DNA of 40,201 nt from Chara braunii (Eukaryota > Streptophyta > Charophyceae > Charales > Characeae), in NCBI GenBank assembly GCA_003427395.1, contig BFEA01000190.1, positions 2,194,368 through 2,234,568 of the forward strand, given 5' to 3'. The stretch's first letter is position 1. The number at the start of each line of letters is the position of its first letter. This document shows positions 1-7,940 of the stretch, piece by piece. A program made the translations under genes and the position numbers. The notes beneath the pieces are model-generated. The model had not been told where the DNA came from. It searched no databases and was given only the letters and a program-made list of their open reading frames with translations.

Positions 1-641
1 AAAGGAAAAAAAAAAAAAAAAAAGAGATGGAGGAAAAGAAGTTCACAAATCTGTGGGACATGTATGGTATCTATGGTAATCTCAGCGTGTTTTCAACGAG
101 AATGTCCCGAACGTTCTTTTTCATTCATTTCGGTGGTGCATTTTCAAATTTCCATTGAAAGTGAAGGCAGATTTTAACCGGGAGCCCGAACCTATGAGGT
201 GGAATGATGCACCTGTCATTATCTACCAAAATATTATAACAGTCCTTGTTTTTTCAACCTCGTGGGTTTCACATCGTGATCTGCTGGTATGAAGTTAAAT
301 AAAACCACTCAGAAGTAGTACGAAGTACCAATTTTTATTATTGTAGAAATCCATTTATCAAATTGATCTTATGGGGTGATCTGTTCCATGATGGTATCTA
401 AAAATCGCCGATATTATAGCAATTCCTTCTTTTTTTTTTGGTTCTTTTTTTTGGAAGAAGGGCAACGGCCTTGAGATATCATAGTGGAACTGACCGACCC
501 AAGTACACAAAATGGAAGAAATCCAATTATCAATTTTATCTTAGTTTTTTTTGTGTTTGGATTTGACCTCAGGTTTGTATTTCAACAGTTCATTCACGTA
601 CCAACTGACCTAGGTAGGCCCTTTCATTTAAGCATTTTTTA

Positions 642-681
<40 letters not shown>

Positions 682-808
682 TTATTATTATTATTATTTT
701 TTTCCCCTTCATACCAGCATTTTCAACCGGACCAGGATATGGCAGTTTTTCCATCGATCGTGATATTCATCTTCTGCATTGACCATATTTTTTAAGTGTT
801 AAGTTGTT
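1..808. other. non-coding flank upstream of the retroelement
   Basis: No open reading frame of note is present. The stretch is AT-rich, with an A-run at 8-23, short T-runs near 429-452, and an (ATT)n microsatellite at 644-698. It is the pre-insertion host sequence, ending in the target-site copy at 809-818. Confidence 0.6.
644..698. repeat. (ATT)n microsatellite
   Basis: ATT units run for about 55 bp with one interruption near 681. This is a simple repeat with no coding potential. Confidence 0.9.
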
Positions 809-818
809 AACCATCCAT
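809..818. repeat. target-site duplication, left copy
   Basis: AACCATCCAT immediately precedes the first base of the left terminal repeat. The same ten bases occur at 6817-6826 at the other end of the element. Confidence 0.75.
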
Positions 819-1210
819 GGATAGGGAGTACGAGTGCCGGATGGTTGTTTGGTTTGTGTCTGGATATTAGTCCGGGTTCCGGTTTTACGCTTCTGACATC
901 GGTTCTCCGGACTCTGCCTCGGGAAGCGCGGCCCTGTCGGCCCCCCCTTTGTTCCTTAGTTTAGGACCTTCTCAGCCCGAGAATGGGCGCGTGTTTTGCG
1001 GCTGTCTAGGGCCATTTTTCGGGCACCTGGAACCGTTCAGTTTGGGACCGGTAATTTTGTCATCTTTCAGCAGTATATTAGGTGTTAATGCAATTAGGTC
1101 TATCTCTTTGGGACTGACTTCTAGCTACCCCTATTGGCGTCCGGACGTTGGTAGGAGGAACGGACGGAAGCGGGTAAGCGGTTCGGCCTGGTTAGTACGG
1201 GACTAAAGGT

Positions 1211-1270
1211 GGAATACCCCCTGAAGATGACGGCGTGGCGGCCGTAGAAACGCGTCGGGGACGCCTTTCC
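1211..1270 (+). ncRNA. type I hammerhead ribozyme, left copy
   Basis: The core CTGAAGA (CUGANGA, 1221-1227) and GAAA (1247-1250) flank stem II. Stem II is ACGGC (1230-1234) with GCCGT (1241-1245), plus a closing U1228-A1246 pair and a bulged G1229. Stem I is CCCC (1217-1220) with GGGG (1257-1260), an internal loop (UA versus ACGCCU), then GGAA (1211-1214) with TTCC (1267-1270). Stem III is the palindrome ACGCGT (1250-1255), and predicted cleavage is after C1256. A stem I internal loop facing loop II is typical of natural hammerheads. A 3-bp palindromic stem III without a loop would favour folding as a dimer, as described for minimal hammerheads in Penelope-like elements. Activity is untested. 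Confidence 0.78.
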
Positions 1271-1318
1271 GATCTCAATTGTTAATTGCTTTCATTCTAC
1301 ATGTGTTCTTGGTTGCAC

Positions 1319-1372
1319 ATGAAGTTTTGTCTTGTTTGCTTTCTCTGCAACGAAGACTATCTCCTTTTCTGA
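1319..1372 (+). CDS. short upstream ORF in the pseudo-LTR
   Basis: The ATG at 1319 opens 17 codons (MKFCLVCFLCNEDYLLF) ending in TGA at 1370. The right pseudo-LTR has the same ORF at ATG 6759 with a single synonymous difference (CTT/CTC). It could be a regulatory uORF or the start of a longer protein that was frameshifted. The peptide has three closely spaced cysteines but no recognised domain. The call is weak because of its length. Confidence 0.25.
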   Translation: MKFCLVCFLCNEDYLLF

Positions 1373-1547
1373 CTTGAAACCGCGCACGATAACTCGCCTG
1401 GAAGTCAAGAATGCTGGGTGTAGTGACCGTGTATACATCTATCTACATATCGAAGATTTTCCTGGAACTCGAAGAACCGAAGACGGTGAGATTTGTGTGG
1501 ACATCGTTGCAGCTGCGCGTCATAGTGGAGTGATCGTGTCGCACTAG
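1332..1547 (+). CDS. small ORF ahead of the zinc-knuckle ORF, function unknown
   Basis: This frame is open for 71 codons from a TTG and lacks a convincing ATG. It straddles the end of the left pseudo-LTR and stops (TAG 1545-1547) five bases before the ATG of the zinc-knuckle ORF. The part after the repeat reads like protein (for example TITRLEVKNAGCSDRVYIYL) with mixed hydrophobic and charged residues. I recognise no family. It may be the remains of an N-terminal portion of ORF1 separated by a frameshift, or simply leader sequence. Confidence 0.3.
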   Translation: MFAFSATKTISFSDLKPRTITRLEVKNAGCSDRVYIYLHIEDFPGTRRTEDGEICVDIVAAARHSGVIVSH

Positions 1548-1552
1548 TTACC

Positions 1553-1840
1553 ATGGCAGGCGCTCAGCAACGCGAGGGTTATCGCTCCGGGAGTGACTGG
1601 CGAGGCGATGAACGACGTAGCGAGCGATGCAATGATAGACGCAGTAATGATAGACTCAACGATCGACGTGATGACCGGCGGAGCTACCGCCCTCCGATAT
1701 GTTTTTCTTGCGGCGAGACGGGGCACTATGCTAATCAGTGCCCTGACCGTGATCGTGACAGACGACGACACAACTTAGACAGACCGTCTACGTCGTTTGA
1801 CTCTCGTCTTTCGGGAGCGTCGGGAAGACCTGATTATTGA
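1553..1840 (+). CDS. Gag-like CCHC zinc-knuckle protein (ORF1, N-terminal part)
   Basis: This ORF encodes 95 residues from an ATG in a strong context (ACCATGG). Residues 10-48 are very rich in Arg, Asp and Ser. Residues 50-63 form a retroviral-type zinc knuckle, C50-x2-C53-x4-H58-x4-C63 (CFSCGETGHYANQC), followed by an RD/RR-rich tail. Such knuckles bind single-stranded nucleic acid, so the likely role is packaging element RNA. The TGA at 1838-1840 is followed in the same frame by open sequence into the coiled-coil ORF at 1889, so the two were probably one protein before a CGA-to-TGA type change. A zinc knuckle of this kind is not a standard Penelope component. Confidence 0.7.
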   Translation: MAGAQQREGYRSGSDWRGDERRSERCNDRRSNDRLNDRRDDRRSYRPPICFSCGETGHYANQCPDRDRDRRRHNLDRPSTSFDSRLSGASGRPDY

Positions 1841-1888
1841 AGACACTTCGAGTCACCCCCTAGGGAAGGCGGTGAGATTAAGAGTACT

Positions 1889-2821
1889 GTGGCGGATTTT
1901 GGTAAATCTGTAGCAGCTATGAAAGACTTCATCGACGAGGCAAGAGTGAAGAAGGAGGAGAAGGAACGGAAGAAGCGTGAGAAGAAGGAGGCTGAAGCCC
2001 GCGAAGCCGAGGAACGTGAGCGGCAGGAGAGGAAGGCTAAGAAGAAGGCCGAAAAGTATAAGAAGGAGCAGGAGTTGGAAGCACAGCAGCGGGAGGAACT
2101 GCGGAAGGATAACAATATTCACCTGGCTATTCGTATGAGCGAGATGGAGGAGAACTTCGCGAACAGGGTCGATAGTGTAATAGGCCCTATTCGGGAGTTG
2201 ATCAAGCAGGGTAAGAAAAAAGTTACGTACGCAGCTACAAGTTTGCGGACCTCTTACGAAGAAAGTGATACTAGTGTCACCCAGGAGTTGAATGCGCAAA
2301 CGGAGAGTTTGTGCATCTCCGAGAAGAGGAAGAGAGGCCCTGAACCAGTTTTTGAAGATAGTCCACCTATGGTGCTGTCGCCAAAGCGTACACCGAAGCG
2401 TGGAGCGGTGAAGCCAACTAAACTAACTGGACGTTTGACCAGGGCGCGCACAGCGGTTAAGGCCCCTGGATTCGTCAAAAGGATGTCACCAATCAAGACC
2501 CCTCTGTCGGAAAGATTGAAGAAGGCAACTCCAAAAAGGACACCTGGAGAGACATGCACGCCAGCCAGTAAAGGCGCTCTGCAACGCCTTCGTTTTCGAG
2601 ATTCTATGATGAAGGAGCTCAAGGACCTCGATGCTACCGAGCTGCAGCGAATCTGCAAGGATGAGGGGGTTCCATACGACGGTAAGATTGATGCAATCTT
2701 CGCCATAGCTGACAATCACGCCAAGGAAAAGTTCGGCCTCGATACTGTCGATGCTAATGAGGTAATAGCTGTTGATGATAACGATACGTGTGACTCACCT
2801 AGCGAACCGCGTGATGAGTGA
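1889..2821 (+). CDS. coiled-coil / SPKK / SAP-like protein (ORF1, C-terminal part)
   Basis: The frame gives 310 codons from a GTG at 1889. The first ATG is at 1919, and the frame is continuous with the zinc-knuckle ORF apart from TGA 1838. Residues ~15-95 are almost wholly Lys, Glu, Arg and Ala (long charged coiled coil). Residues ~145-235 are basic and proline-rich, with S/T-P-x-K/R motifs (SPKRTPKR 164-171, SPIKTP 200-205, TPKRTP 214-219) like the minor-groove-binding repeats of histone H1. Residues ~243-276 (ELKDLDATELQRICKDEGV and following DGK) resemble a SAP domain, a DNA-binding helix pair. I infer an oligomerising nucleic-acid-binding partner of the RT, possibly chromatin-targeting. 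The stop at 2819-2821 is TGA, with the same frame open again into the nuclease, so it may be a real boundary or another decayed CGA. Confidence 0.65.
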   Translation: MADFGKSVAAMKDFIDEARVKKEEKERKKREKKEAEAREAEERERQERKAKKKAEKYKKEQELEAQQREELRKDNNIHLAIRMSEMEENFANRVDSVIGPIRELIKQGKKKVTYAATSLRTSYEESDTSVTQELNAQTESLCISEKRKRGPEPVFEDSPPMVLSPKRTPKRGAVKPTKLTGRLTRARTAVKAPGFVKRMSPIKTPLSERLKKATPKRTPGETCTPASKGALQRLRFRDSMMKELKDLDATELQRICKDEGVPYDGKIDAIFAIADNHAKEKFGLDTVDANEVIAVDDNDTCDSPSEPRDE

Positions 2822-2827
2822 TGTGGG

Positions 2828-3668
2828 TTGGAGATTCCGATTTTATGGAAGTTATGCCGATACTTTGTTAACCTGCGATGTGAGTCCGCTACCGTCAGTC
2901 GTCTAGTAGAAGAGATCTTGCAACTGATCGTCCTACGCTTGTCGTTAGATGGTGAGATCAAGTGGTCCCAGTGCTGCATCAATAACTGGCTGTGTATGTA
3001 TGATAAGCATGGTATAGACTTCCTACGTCTTCGTAATGTTGTCTACGTTGGCCTGTCGCCGTATTGTAAGTCGTTATACGTCGGGAAGACCTCGCGGGAC
3101 GTTACACGATGGCGTGAACATCAATGTGGTGAAGTCTCGGAGACCTGCGCATTTCCACCGATGGCTATTGAGCTACGGTGTGGGGAATTACGTACTGTTG
3201 CCGATTGATCATATCGAGGGTGTTGACCTGCTCAAGCTAGAGCAGTTATACATAGGTCGTTGGTCTCCGTTCTTGAACTCATCTGGGGTTAAGAGCGCAT
3301 GTAGTAGGAAGAAGCATAGGCCAGGTCAACGGGAACGCGCGAAAGGATGCCACGTGACCAGCCGAGTCATAAAAGCTGATAAAGTCTTACGATTCCGATT
3401 CTCTGCTACTGAGCCTTGGTGCGTAGATTTTTATAGTCTGCTCAATTCAGCCTATGTTGAGCGTTGTGCTGACGTTCAAATTATCGTAGAAGGAGGCAAT
3501 ATATGGCAGTCGGGCTGGAAGAGGATTTGTAAGGCTTTCGGTGAGTCAAAATTTAGGATCGGCGAGGAAGTTGTTACTCTGAAGCAGGCTAAGTTGAACC
3601 TTCAACAAGGCGGAGTGTTTCAGATCGTGCACTGGTGGAAGTGGAAACCCAAGTGCAGGTACCTTTAA
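2828..3668 (+). pseudogene. GIY-YIG endonuclease domain, frameshifted
   Basis: The first part (frame of 2828, open to 3208) contains VVYVG and, eleven residues on, LYVGKTSRDVTRWREH. This is the GIY-YIG core with the conserved Arg and His spacing. The second part (open 3036-3668, another frame) contains LLKLEQLYIGRWSPFLN, matching the catalytic Glu and terminal Asn region of the fold. A one-base shift between about 3121 and 3160 separates them, so no intact enzyme is made. GIY-YIG nicks target DNA for Penelope-like elements. Here it lies before the RT, the permuted order of the Chlamys/Naiad clade. Downstream residues include C and H positions (SACSRKKH, GCH) that might form a zinc site, which I cannot confirm. 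Confidence 0.78.
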
Positions 3669-3837
3669 GCATCTTCTTGTGCAGATCCTGCGAAACCCAC
3701 GTAAGTTGGACGATCTGTATCGCTGGAATATCAAGTCGTTATTAAGTCTGTACTATGTTGTTAAGGACTTTAGCAAGAACTCCACTCGCAAGTATCTGCG
3801 TCGGCTCATCTCCAGGATTTTTTGCGTTCGCTTTTTT
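3664..3837 (+). pseudogene. linker between nuclease and RT, in a third frame
   Basis: After the TAA at 3666-3668 protein-like sequence continues in a different frame, visible from about 3664 and including LVQILRNPRKLDDLYRWNIK and a basic stretch (STRKYLRRLIS). It passes back to the RT frame at the T-run 3832-3839, where a homopolymer indel is the simplest explanation. It is likely the N-terminal RT extension, with no recognised domain. Confidence 0.5.
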
Positions 3838-5678
3838 TTATGGGATCTGACCCAATCTTTCGTCTGAAATTTGATGATCGGATTAAGGTATCCGAAGTTC
3901 GGAAGGTGTTGAACAATGCAATTATGGGGGGAGACTTACCCCGATGTTTACTGTTGAGGTTGCGGAGGAAGGTTCGAATCGTATGGGTGAAGAACCCCTC
4001 GATTGCGGACTCTATGCACAATCAAAGGGCATTCGCTGCCCAGAACGTGCTTACGTGCAAGTGCGCAGGCTTACCCTTTCCTAAGTCGGAAGGGCATGTC
4101 CGCTTCCGTGTCAGTAGCATGGAGGATGCACACCCTCTCTTGCATAACGCCCGGAATGTGCCCCGGGTGACTTGTGAGGATCGTCTGGGGTTCTTGCAAC
4201 GAGAGATTGCTGAGGGATTTAAATTGTGTAGGAACTGGAAGGGGAAATTGCCGAGTGTTTCCAGGGCTGACCTCACCTGCTGTCTGAGCGACCGGTATGT
4301 ACCTGTTGAGGACCATCTGCAGTCACACCACGTCCGTAACCTGATGGATCGGCTTGAAGGACTTGTACTCACCCCGCTGGACCGTAATCCAAGGGAAACG
4401 GTGGCTATGTGCCCGTTCTTGTATTATAAGGCCATGTTATCTACCTTCGTGTTCAATCGAGGGTACAAAGTGATGGAGATATCAGTTGTGCAGGTGCTCA
4501 GAGAGGTGAAGGAGGACGCAACGTCGAGAGGTCTGACGAAGTTTGTTCAATGGGACATGTCTGGTGAGTTTGGTTCTGCCTATGTGTTACCAAAGCAGAA
4601 GGACTTGGACAGATATCGGCCTATCTGTCCAACGTTTAAAGAGCCTATGATTCGCACTAGGAGAGCCATCTCAAGATGTCTCAATCACCTGCTGAAGACG
4701 CTGCCTAGAGACTGGCATTTCAATTTGATGTCTGTCTCTGGGTTAGCGACCTGACTGAAGGAGGTCAACGCTAAGCTACTTAATCCACGTGACTCATTCT
4801 CTGTGTCAACATTCTCCTTTGACATAAAGGAGATGTTCAGTCAGTTGCCGCACTCTGACATTCGCCAAGCCTTGGACTGGCTATTCGATTATCACCGTTC
4901 GAAAGGACGAACTTTCGTGAGAGTTAACACGAAGGGCAAGGGATCGACTTTCGAGAAGACAACTGGCTCCGATCACTGGAGATCTCCCGATCTCGAACAG
5001 ATGCTTCTTTATTTGAATTTGGAGCTGGAACACACTTATACTTTTGCGACTAATGTCTTGCTGAAGCAGATCGTGGGCATCCCAATGGGGAAGACGACCA
5101 GCCCACCTCTAGCTTGTATTATTTGCGCCTTTGCTGAGTACTCGATGCTCCTCAGCGTCGGTAACAACGCTCGTCTGATATTCGGCACCAGGCTGATCGA
5201 CGATATTATGGTGACCATTACCATGAAATCGGCGAGGACGAGGGATAGATTATTATCCTCTTTCATGGATTGCTACCCGGCTGCTCTCACACTCAAGCGA
5301 GCGGATGACGGATCCGGAACCTTTGAATTCCTCGGATGCCGCATTCGATCTCAGCAACGATACCCCCATCTAGGCTGCACTCAGCTGTCGAAGAACGAGG
5401 ATAGCGTCTGGACGGACGGTCAATTGACTGTACAAAATGGGCAATCTTTTCTGTCTTGGGGATGTAAGAAGCAAAAGAGTGCCGTGGTGTGTAGTCACTT
5501 ACATCGGATTGACCGGAATACAACCGTACGGTCTGATATTCCTCTAAGAGTTCTTACGCTGAAACGGAAACTGTCTAAAAAAGACTTCCCGGATGATTTC
5601 TTTCTCAATGTACTCAGACGTTTCGCCTTTCGCAAAGATGAGGTCTGGCGTTTGACTGTGGCATTGTTTGATAACTAG
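3822..5678 (+). pseudogene. reverse transcriptase of a Penelope-like element, interrupted by TGA
   Basis: The frame is open 3822-4751, has TGA at 4752-4754 and continues open to 5678 (about 618 codons in all). Motifs in order are: LVLTPLDRNP (~4362-4391, RT1-like); AYVLPKQKDLDRYRPI (~4581-4628, the PLE LPK...RPI region); FSFDIKEMFSQLPH (motif A, Asp at 4821); VGIPMGKTTSPPLA (motif B', ~5073-5114); RLIDDIMV (motif C, catalytic Asp pair ~5199-5204); and FEFLGCRI (~5325-5348). The IDD box replaces the usual YVDD-type box. Catalytic aspartates are kept, so damage is limited to the stop and upstream frameshifts. RT would prime from the nicked target. The LPK and SP-x-x-A motifs favour a Penelope RT over LINE or LTR types. 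Confidence 0.85.
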
Positions 5679-6259
5679 TGTCAGTTTCGGATGCTCTTAG
5701 GTACTTTTCTGAACCCTCCTGAATGTGTGCGGGTTGCTGGTGTTCTCAGCCTTTGTTTGTCTTTTCGGCACTCTCCCCTTTGCTTAAGTAGGATATCCGA
5801 GTCTTGTCGTGTATTATACCGTCAGTTGCATCAATTCTTTGTGTGGCGAAGGGCACTACACACCTACCAGGCTACCACTATGGCGGGATAGGGAGTATAG
5901 TTGCGGTATGTCCGTTTGACCTGTGATGGTTAGACTGGTTTGGCAGCGTATATGCTTCAGCGGTTTGCTCCTGTTGGATTTGAGTAGGTACGTAGTCTGT
6001 TATGATACCTGGATTTCCTGTAGTATTGTTGTTTGCTCTGGGCACAACTCACCTATCGCGATGCTGAGATAGGGAGAAAGGTTGCCGTCAGATAGTTTGA
6101 TCCGTGCTGTTAGTCTATGTTGGCAGCTGTTATACTTTCGCAAGACCTTTGATTTTCTGTTGATATACCTGAGTAGGTACTTAGTTTGTTAGGTGTCGGG
6201 ATTTTCAGTTTTTTTGTAATTTTGTTTGCTTTGGGCAGTACCCACCTATCACTATGTTG
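5679..6259 (+). repeat. subterminal diverged tandem repeats of the element
   Basis: Two units begin GGATAGGGAG/GATAGGGAG at about 5887 and 6068, and the right pseudo-LTR begins with the same bases at 6260 (spacings ~181 and ~193 bp). Each unit ends with a GAGTAGGTACNTAG block (5980, 6170), a TTTGCT(C/T)TGGGCA block and a CACCTATC block. A more diverged unit may start near 5697. The start of the pseudo-LTR is thus the last unit of this array. No ORF is supported here. Confidence 0.7.
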
Positions 6260-6818
6260 GGATAGGGAGTATGAGTGCCGGATGGTTGTTTGGTTTGTGT
6301 CTGGATATTAGTCCGGGTTCCGGTTTTACGCTTCTGACATCGGTTCTCCGGACTCTGCCTTGGGAAGCGCGGCCCTGTCGGCCCCCCCTTTTTTCCTTAG
6401 TTTAGGACCTTCTCAGCCCGAAACGGGCGCGTGTTTTGCGGCTGTCCAGGGCCATTTTTCGGGCACCTGGAACCGTTCAGTTTGAGACCGGTAATTTTGT
6501 CATCTTTCAGTAGTATATTAGGTGTTAATACAATTAGCTCTATCTCTTTGGGACTGACGTCTAGCTACCCCTACTGGCGTCCGGACGTTGGTAGGAGGAA
6601 CGGACGGAAGCGGGTAAGCGGTTCGGCCTGGTTAGTACAGGACTGTAGGTGGAATACCCCCTGAAGATGACGGCGCGGCGGCCGTAGAAACGCGTTGGGG
6701 ATGCCTTTCCGATCTCAATTGTTAATTGCTTTCATTCTACATGTGTTCTTTGCTGCACATGAAGTTTTGTCTCGTTTGCTTTCTCTGCAACGAAGACTAT
6801 CTCCTTTTCTGACCTGAA
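6260..6818 (+). repeat. right pseudo-LTR of the Penelope-like element
   Basis: This is the 559-bp direct copy of 819-1378. It begins GGATAGGGAGTA, directly after the diverged subterminal tandem repeats, and ends GACCTGAA at the target-site duplication. It keeps the hammerhead fold (6651-6710). Confidence 0.9.
6651..6710 (+). ncRNA. type I hammerhead ribozyme, right copy
   Basis: The fold matches the left copy: CTGAAGA 6661-6667, GAAA 6687-6690, stem I CCCC/GGGG and GGAA/TTCC, stem II ACGGC/GCCGT, and palindromic ACGCGT 6690-6695. Differences from the left copy fall in loop II (GCGGCG instead of GTGGCG), at the cleavage-site base (U6696 instead of C, still an allowed H) and in the stem I internal loop (C to T). 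No helix is broken, which supports the fold over chance. Confidence 0.76.
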
Positions 6819-6826
6819 CCATCCAT
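6817..6826. repeat. target-site duplication, right copy
   Basis: AACCATCCAT matches 809-818. The first two A's overlap the end of the right terminal repeat, so the true duplication is 8-10 bp. Confidence 0.75.
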
Positions 6827-7071
6827 ATAAGATTTTTTTCTTTTTTTTTGGCAGCCATTTTTTTAATTTTTCTTGTTTCCCTGTCAGCCTTGCGCAGGAC
6901 TATGCTAATCTCCTCTGTATTATTCCAATTTTAATGGTTGTTCCGAAGGACTGACAGCCTTTTTTTTTTTTCACCTTCCGCAGTTTTATTTTGTTACCTT
7001 CCGCAGTTTTTTTTTTTTCACCTTCTGATAGTAAATGTCTTTTACTGCGGAAGGTCCAAATTTTGACCTAT
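6827..7071. other. T-rich spacer with repeated CCTTCCGCAGT
   Basis: Besides the U6 fragment, this stretch holds T-runs and two direct CCTTCCGCAGT copies (about 6975 and 7002). An inverted copy, ACTGCGGAAGG (7044-7054), can form a hairpin with them. No gene is seen. Confidence 0.5.
6888..6951 (-). pseudogene. U6 snRNA pseudogene fragment
   Basis: Reversed, this reads as the U6 5' stem-loop, ACAGAG-like region and central domain (approximately nucleotides 4-70). GATTAGCATAG is recognisable in place of GATTAGCATGG, and about ten changes are spread along it. It lacks the 3' end and a T-run terminator. CTGTCAG (6881) and CTGACAG (6951) flank it as a short inverted repeat. Confidence 0.8.
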
Positions 7072-7229
7072 TAAACCACCAGTAGTAGTTCCTAAAGACA
7101 TGCGCATTAACGCGCCATGATTTTAGGAAACGTACGGGCCACTACAGAAGCGCCCAGATTCATCCGACTAGACACGTTTCTACTCTATTTTCTTCCACGG
7201 CCGATAGCTGGGGCAAGGACTGGTGGTTT
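7072..7229. mobile_element. MITE-like element A
   Basis: The left end TAAACCACCAGTA and the right end GGACTGGTGGTTT are inverted copies, giving a ~158-bp foldback unit. It sits head-to-head with element B, whose left end is the inverse of 7202-7229. There is no coding capacity. Confidence 0.5.
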
Positions 7230-7233
7230 GGTT

Positions 7234-7442
7234 TAAACCACCAGTACTTGGCCCAGCTATCGATGTGGAGCCTGAATATGCCCTGCGCGCCGTTTCGCGT
7301 CGACCCGCCAGCGAAACGCAAAAAAAAATGTTTTGGCTGGCGGCGTTGGCCTTTCAGGTCCGGTACCCCGGGCCTCCGGAACTTGCGGGGCATTAAGGAC
7401 AACGCCCCGCGGCCGGCATATGGGTCAAGTACTGGTGGTTTA
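7234..7442. mobile_element. MITE-like element B with 22-bp inverted ends
   Basis: The left end TAAACCACCAGTACTTGGCC (from 7234) matches the inverse of the right end at 7421-7442 with one mismatch over 22 bp. The inside is GC-rich with further short palindromes (CCCCGC, GGCCGGC). The unit is ~209 bp with no ORF, so it is probably a non-autonomous DNA transposon. The terminal family resembles AAACCACC segments near 12040 and 12290. Confidence 0.6.
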
Positions 7443-7857
7443 ATGCCATTTTTCATCATTGATGAAAGACCACACTCAATTGTCGATGGTAGCAGTTTTA
7501 CTCATGAGAATTGTTTTTTCACTGTGGACATCAGTTTCCTGACAATTATTAGTCGATGGGAGCATTCTTGACCATCGGTAGTCGGACTTTCGTCTGAAAG
7601 GTTTTCAAAGTCGACGGATCATTTGTCTGTCAGTACGTCCTGGTCAGTAGCGAAGTCACAGGCAAGTTAGGGCGGGGGCGGTCCGATATCAGAAGAGGAA
7701 GTCTGGGAGCCAAGCGCCACCTACAAAAAGTCCAATTGTTGAAGCCGTCATCACATATTCACTTGTTTGCTAATGGGGAAACCAGCCGCACTGATCTGTG
7801 CGTCCAAGACCCGTGCAGCGCTGCAAGGGGTAGTCCACGGGGCTTGGCGCGTGCGCG

Positions 7858-7860
<3 letters not shown>
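7443..7860. other. spacer without a supported gene
   Basis: This is mixed-composition sequence with a short palindromic stretch around 7575-7600 (GTCGGACTTTCGTCTGAAAGG). No domain-bearing reading frame is visible. Confidence 0.5.

Positions 7861-7938
<78 letters not shown>
7861..7938. repeat. (GA)n microsatellite
   Basis: This is an uninterrupted dinucleotide run of 78 bp. The Arg-Glu and Ser-Leu reading frames it creates are not genes. Confidence 0.97.

Positions 7939-7940
<2 letters not shown>

Larger units (their letters stand above)
819..1378 (+). repeat. left pseudo-LTR of the Penelope-like element
   Basis: This 560-bp block begins GGATAGGGAGTA and ends GACTTGAA. It recurs at 6260-6818 with an offset of 5,441 then 5,440 bp (one single-base indel near 981). 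I count about 20-25 differences, mostly transitions, giving about 96% identity. It carries a hammerhead ribozyme at 1211-1270 and a short uORF near its end. Such pseudo-LTRs in Penelope-like elements reflect partial tandem copies rather than true LTR synthesis. Confidence 0.9.
819..6818 (+). mobile_element. Penelope-like retroelement with N-terminal GIY-YIG (Chlamys/Naiad-type order), degenerate
   Basis: The element is 6.0 kb, bounded by direct repeats (819-1378 and 6260-6818) and flanked by a 10-bp duplication AACCATCCAT (809-818 and 6817-6826; the first two A's of the right copy may belong to the element). Between the repeats lie, in order, a CCHC zinc knuckle, a coiled-coil/SAP-like protein, a GIY-YIG nuclease and a reverse transcriptase with PLE-like motifs. 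Penelope-like elements are known for pseudo-LTRs, GIY-YIG nucleases and hammerhead ribozymes. In canonical ones the nuclease follows the RT, while in the Chlamys/Naiad clade it precedes it, as here. The copy is broken by in-frame TGA codons at 1838 and 4752 (and perhaps 2819) and by frameshifts near 3121-3160, 3640-3668 and 3826-3845. I infer a relatively old insertion, because the terminal repeats differ at roughly 20-25 positions. Confidence 0.87.

Noticed and set aside
819-6818. Classification as an LTR retrotransposon or pararetrovirus because of the direct repeats and zinc knuckle
   Set aside because: There is no protease, RNase H or integrase. The repeats lack TG...CA ends, no primer-binding site is seen next to the left repeat, and the RT and GIY-YIG motifs are Penelope-like.
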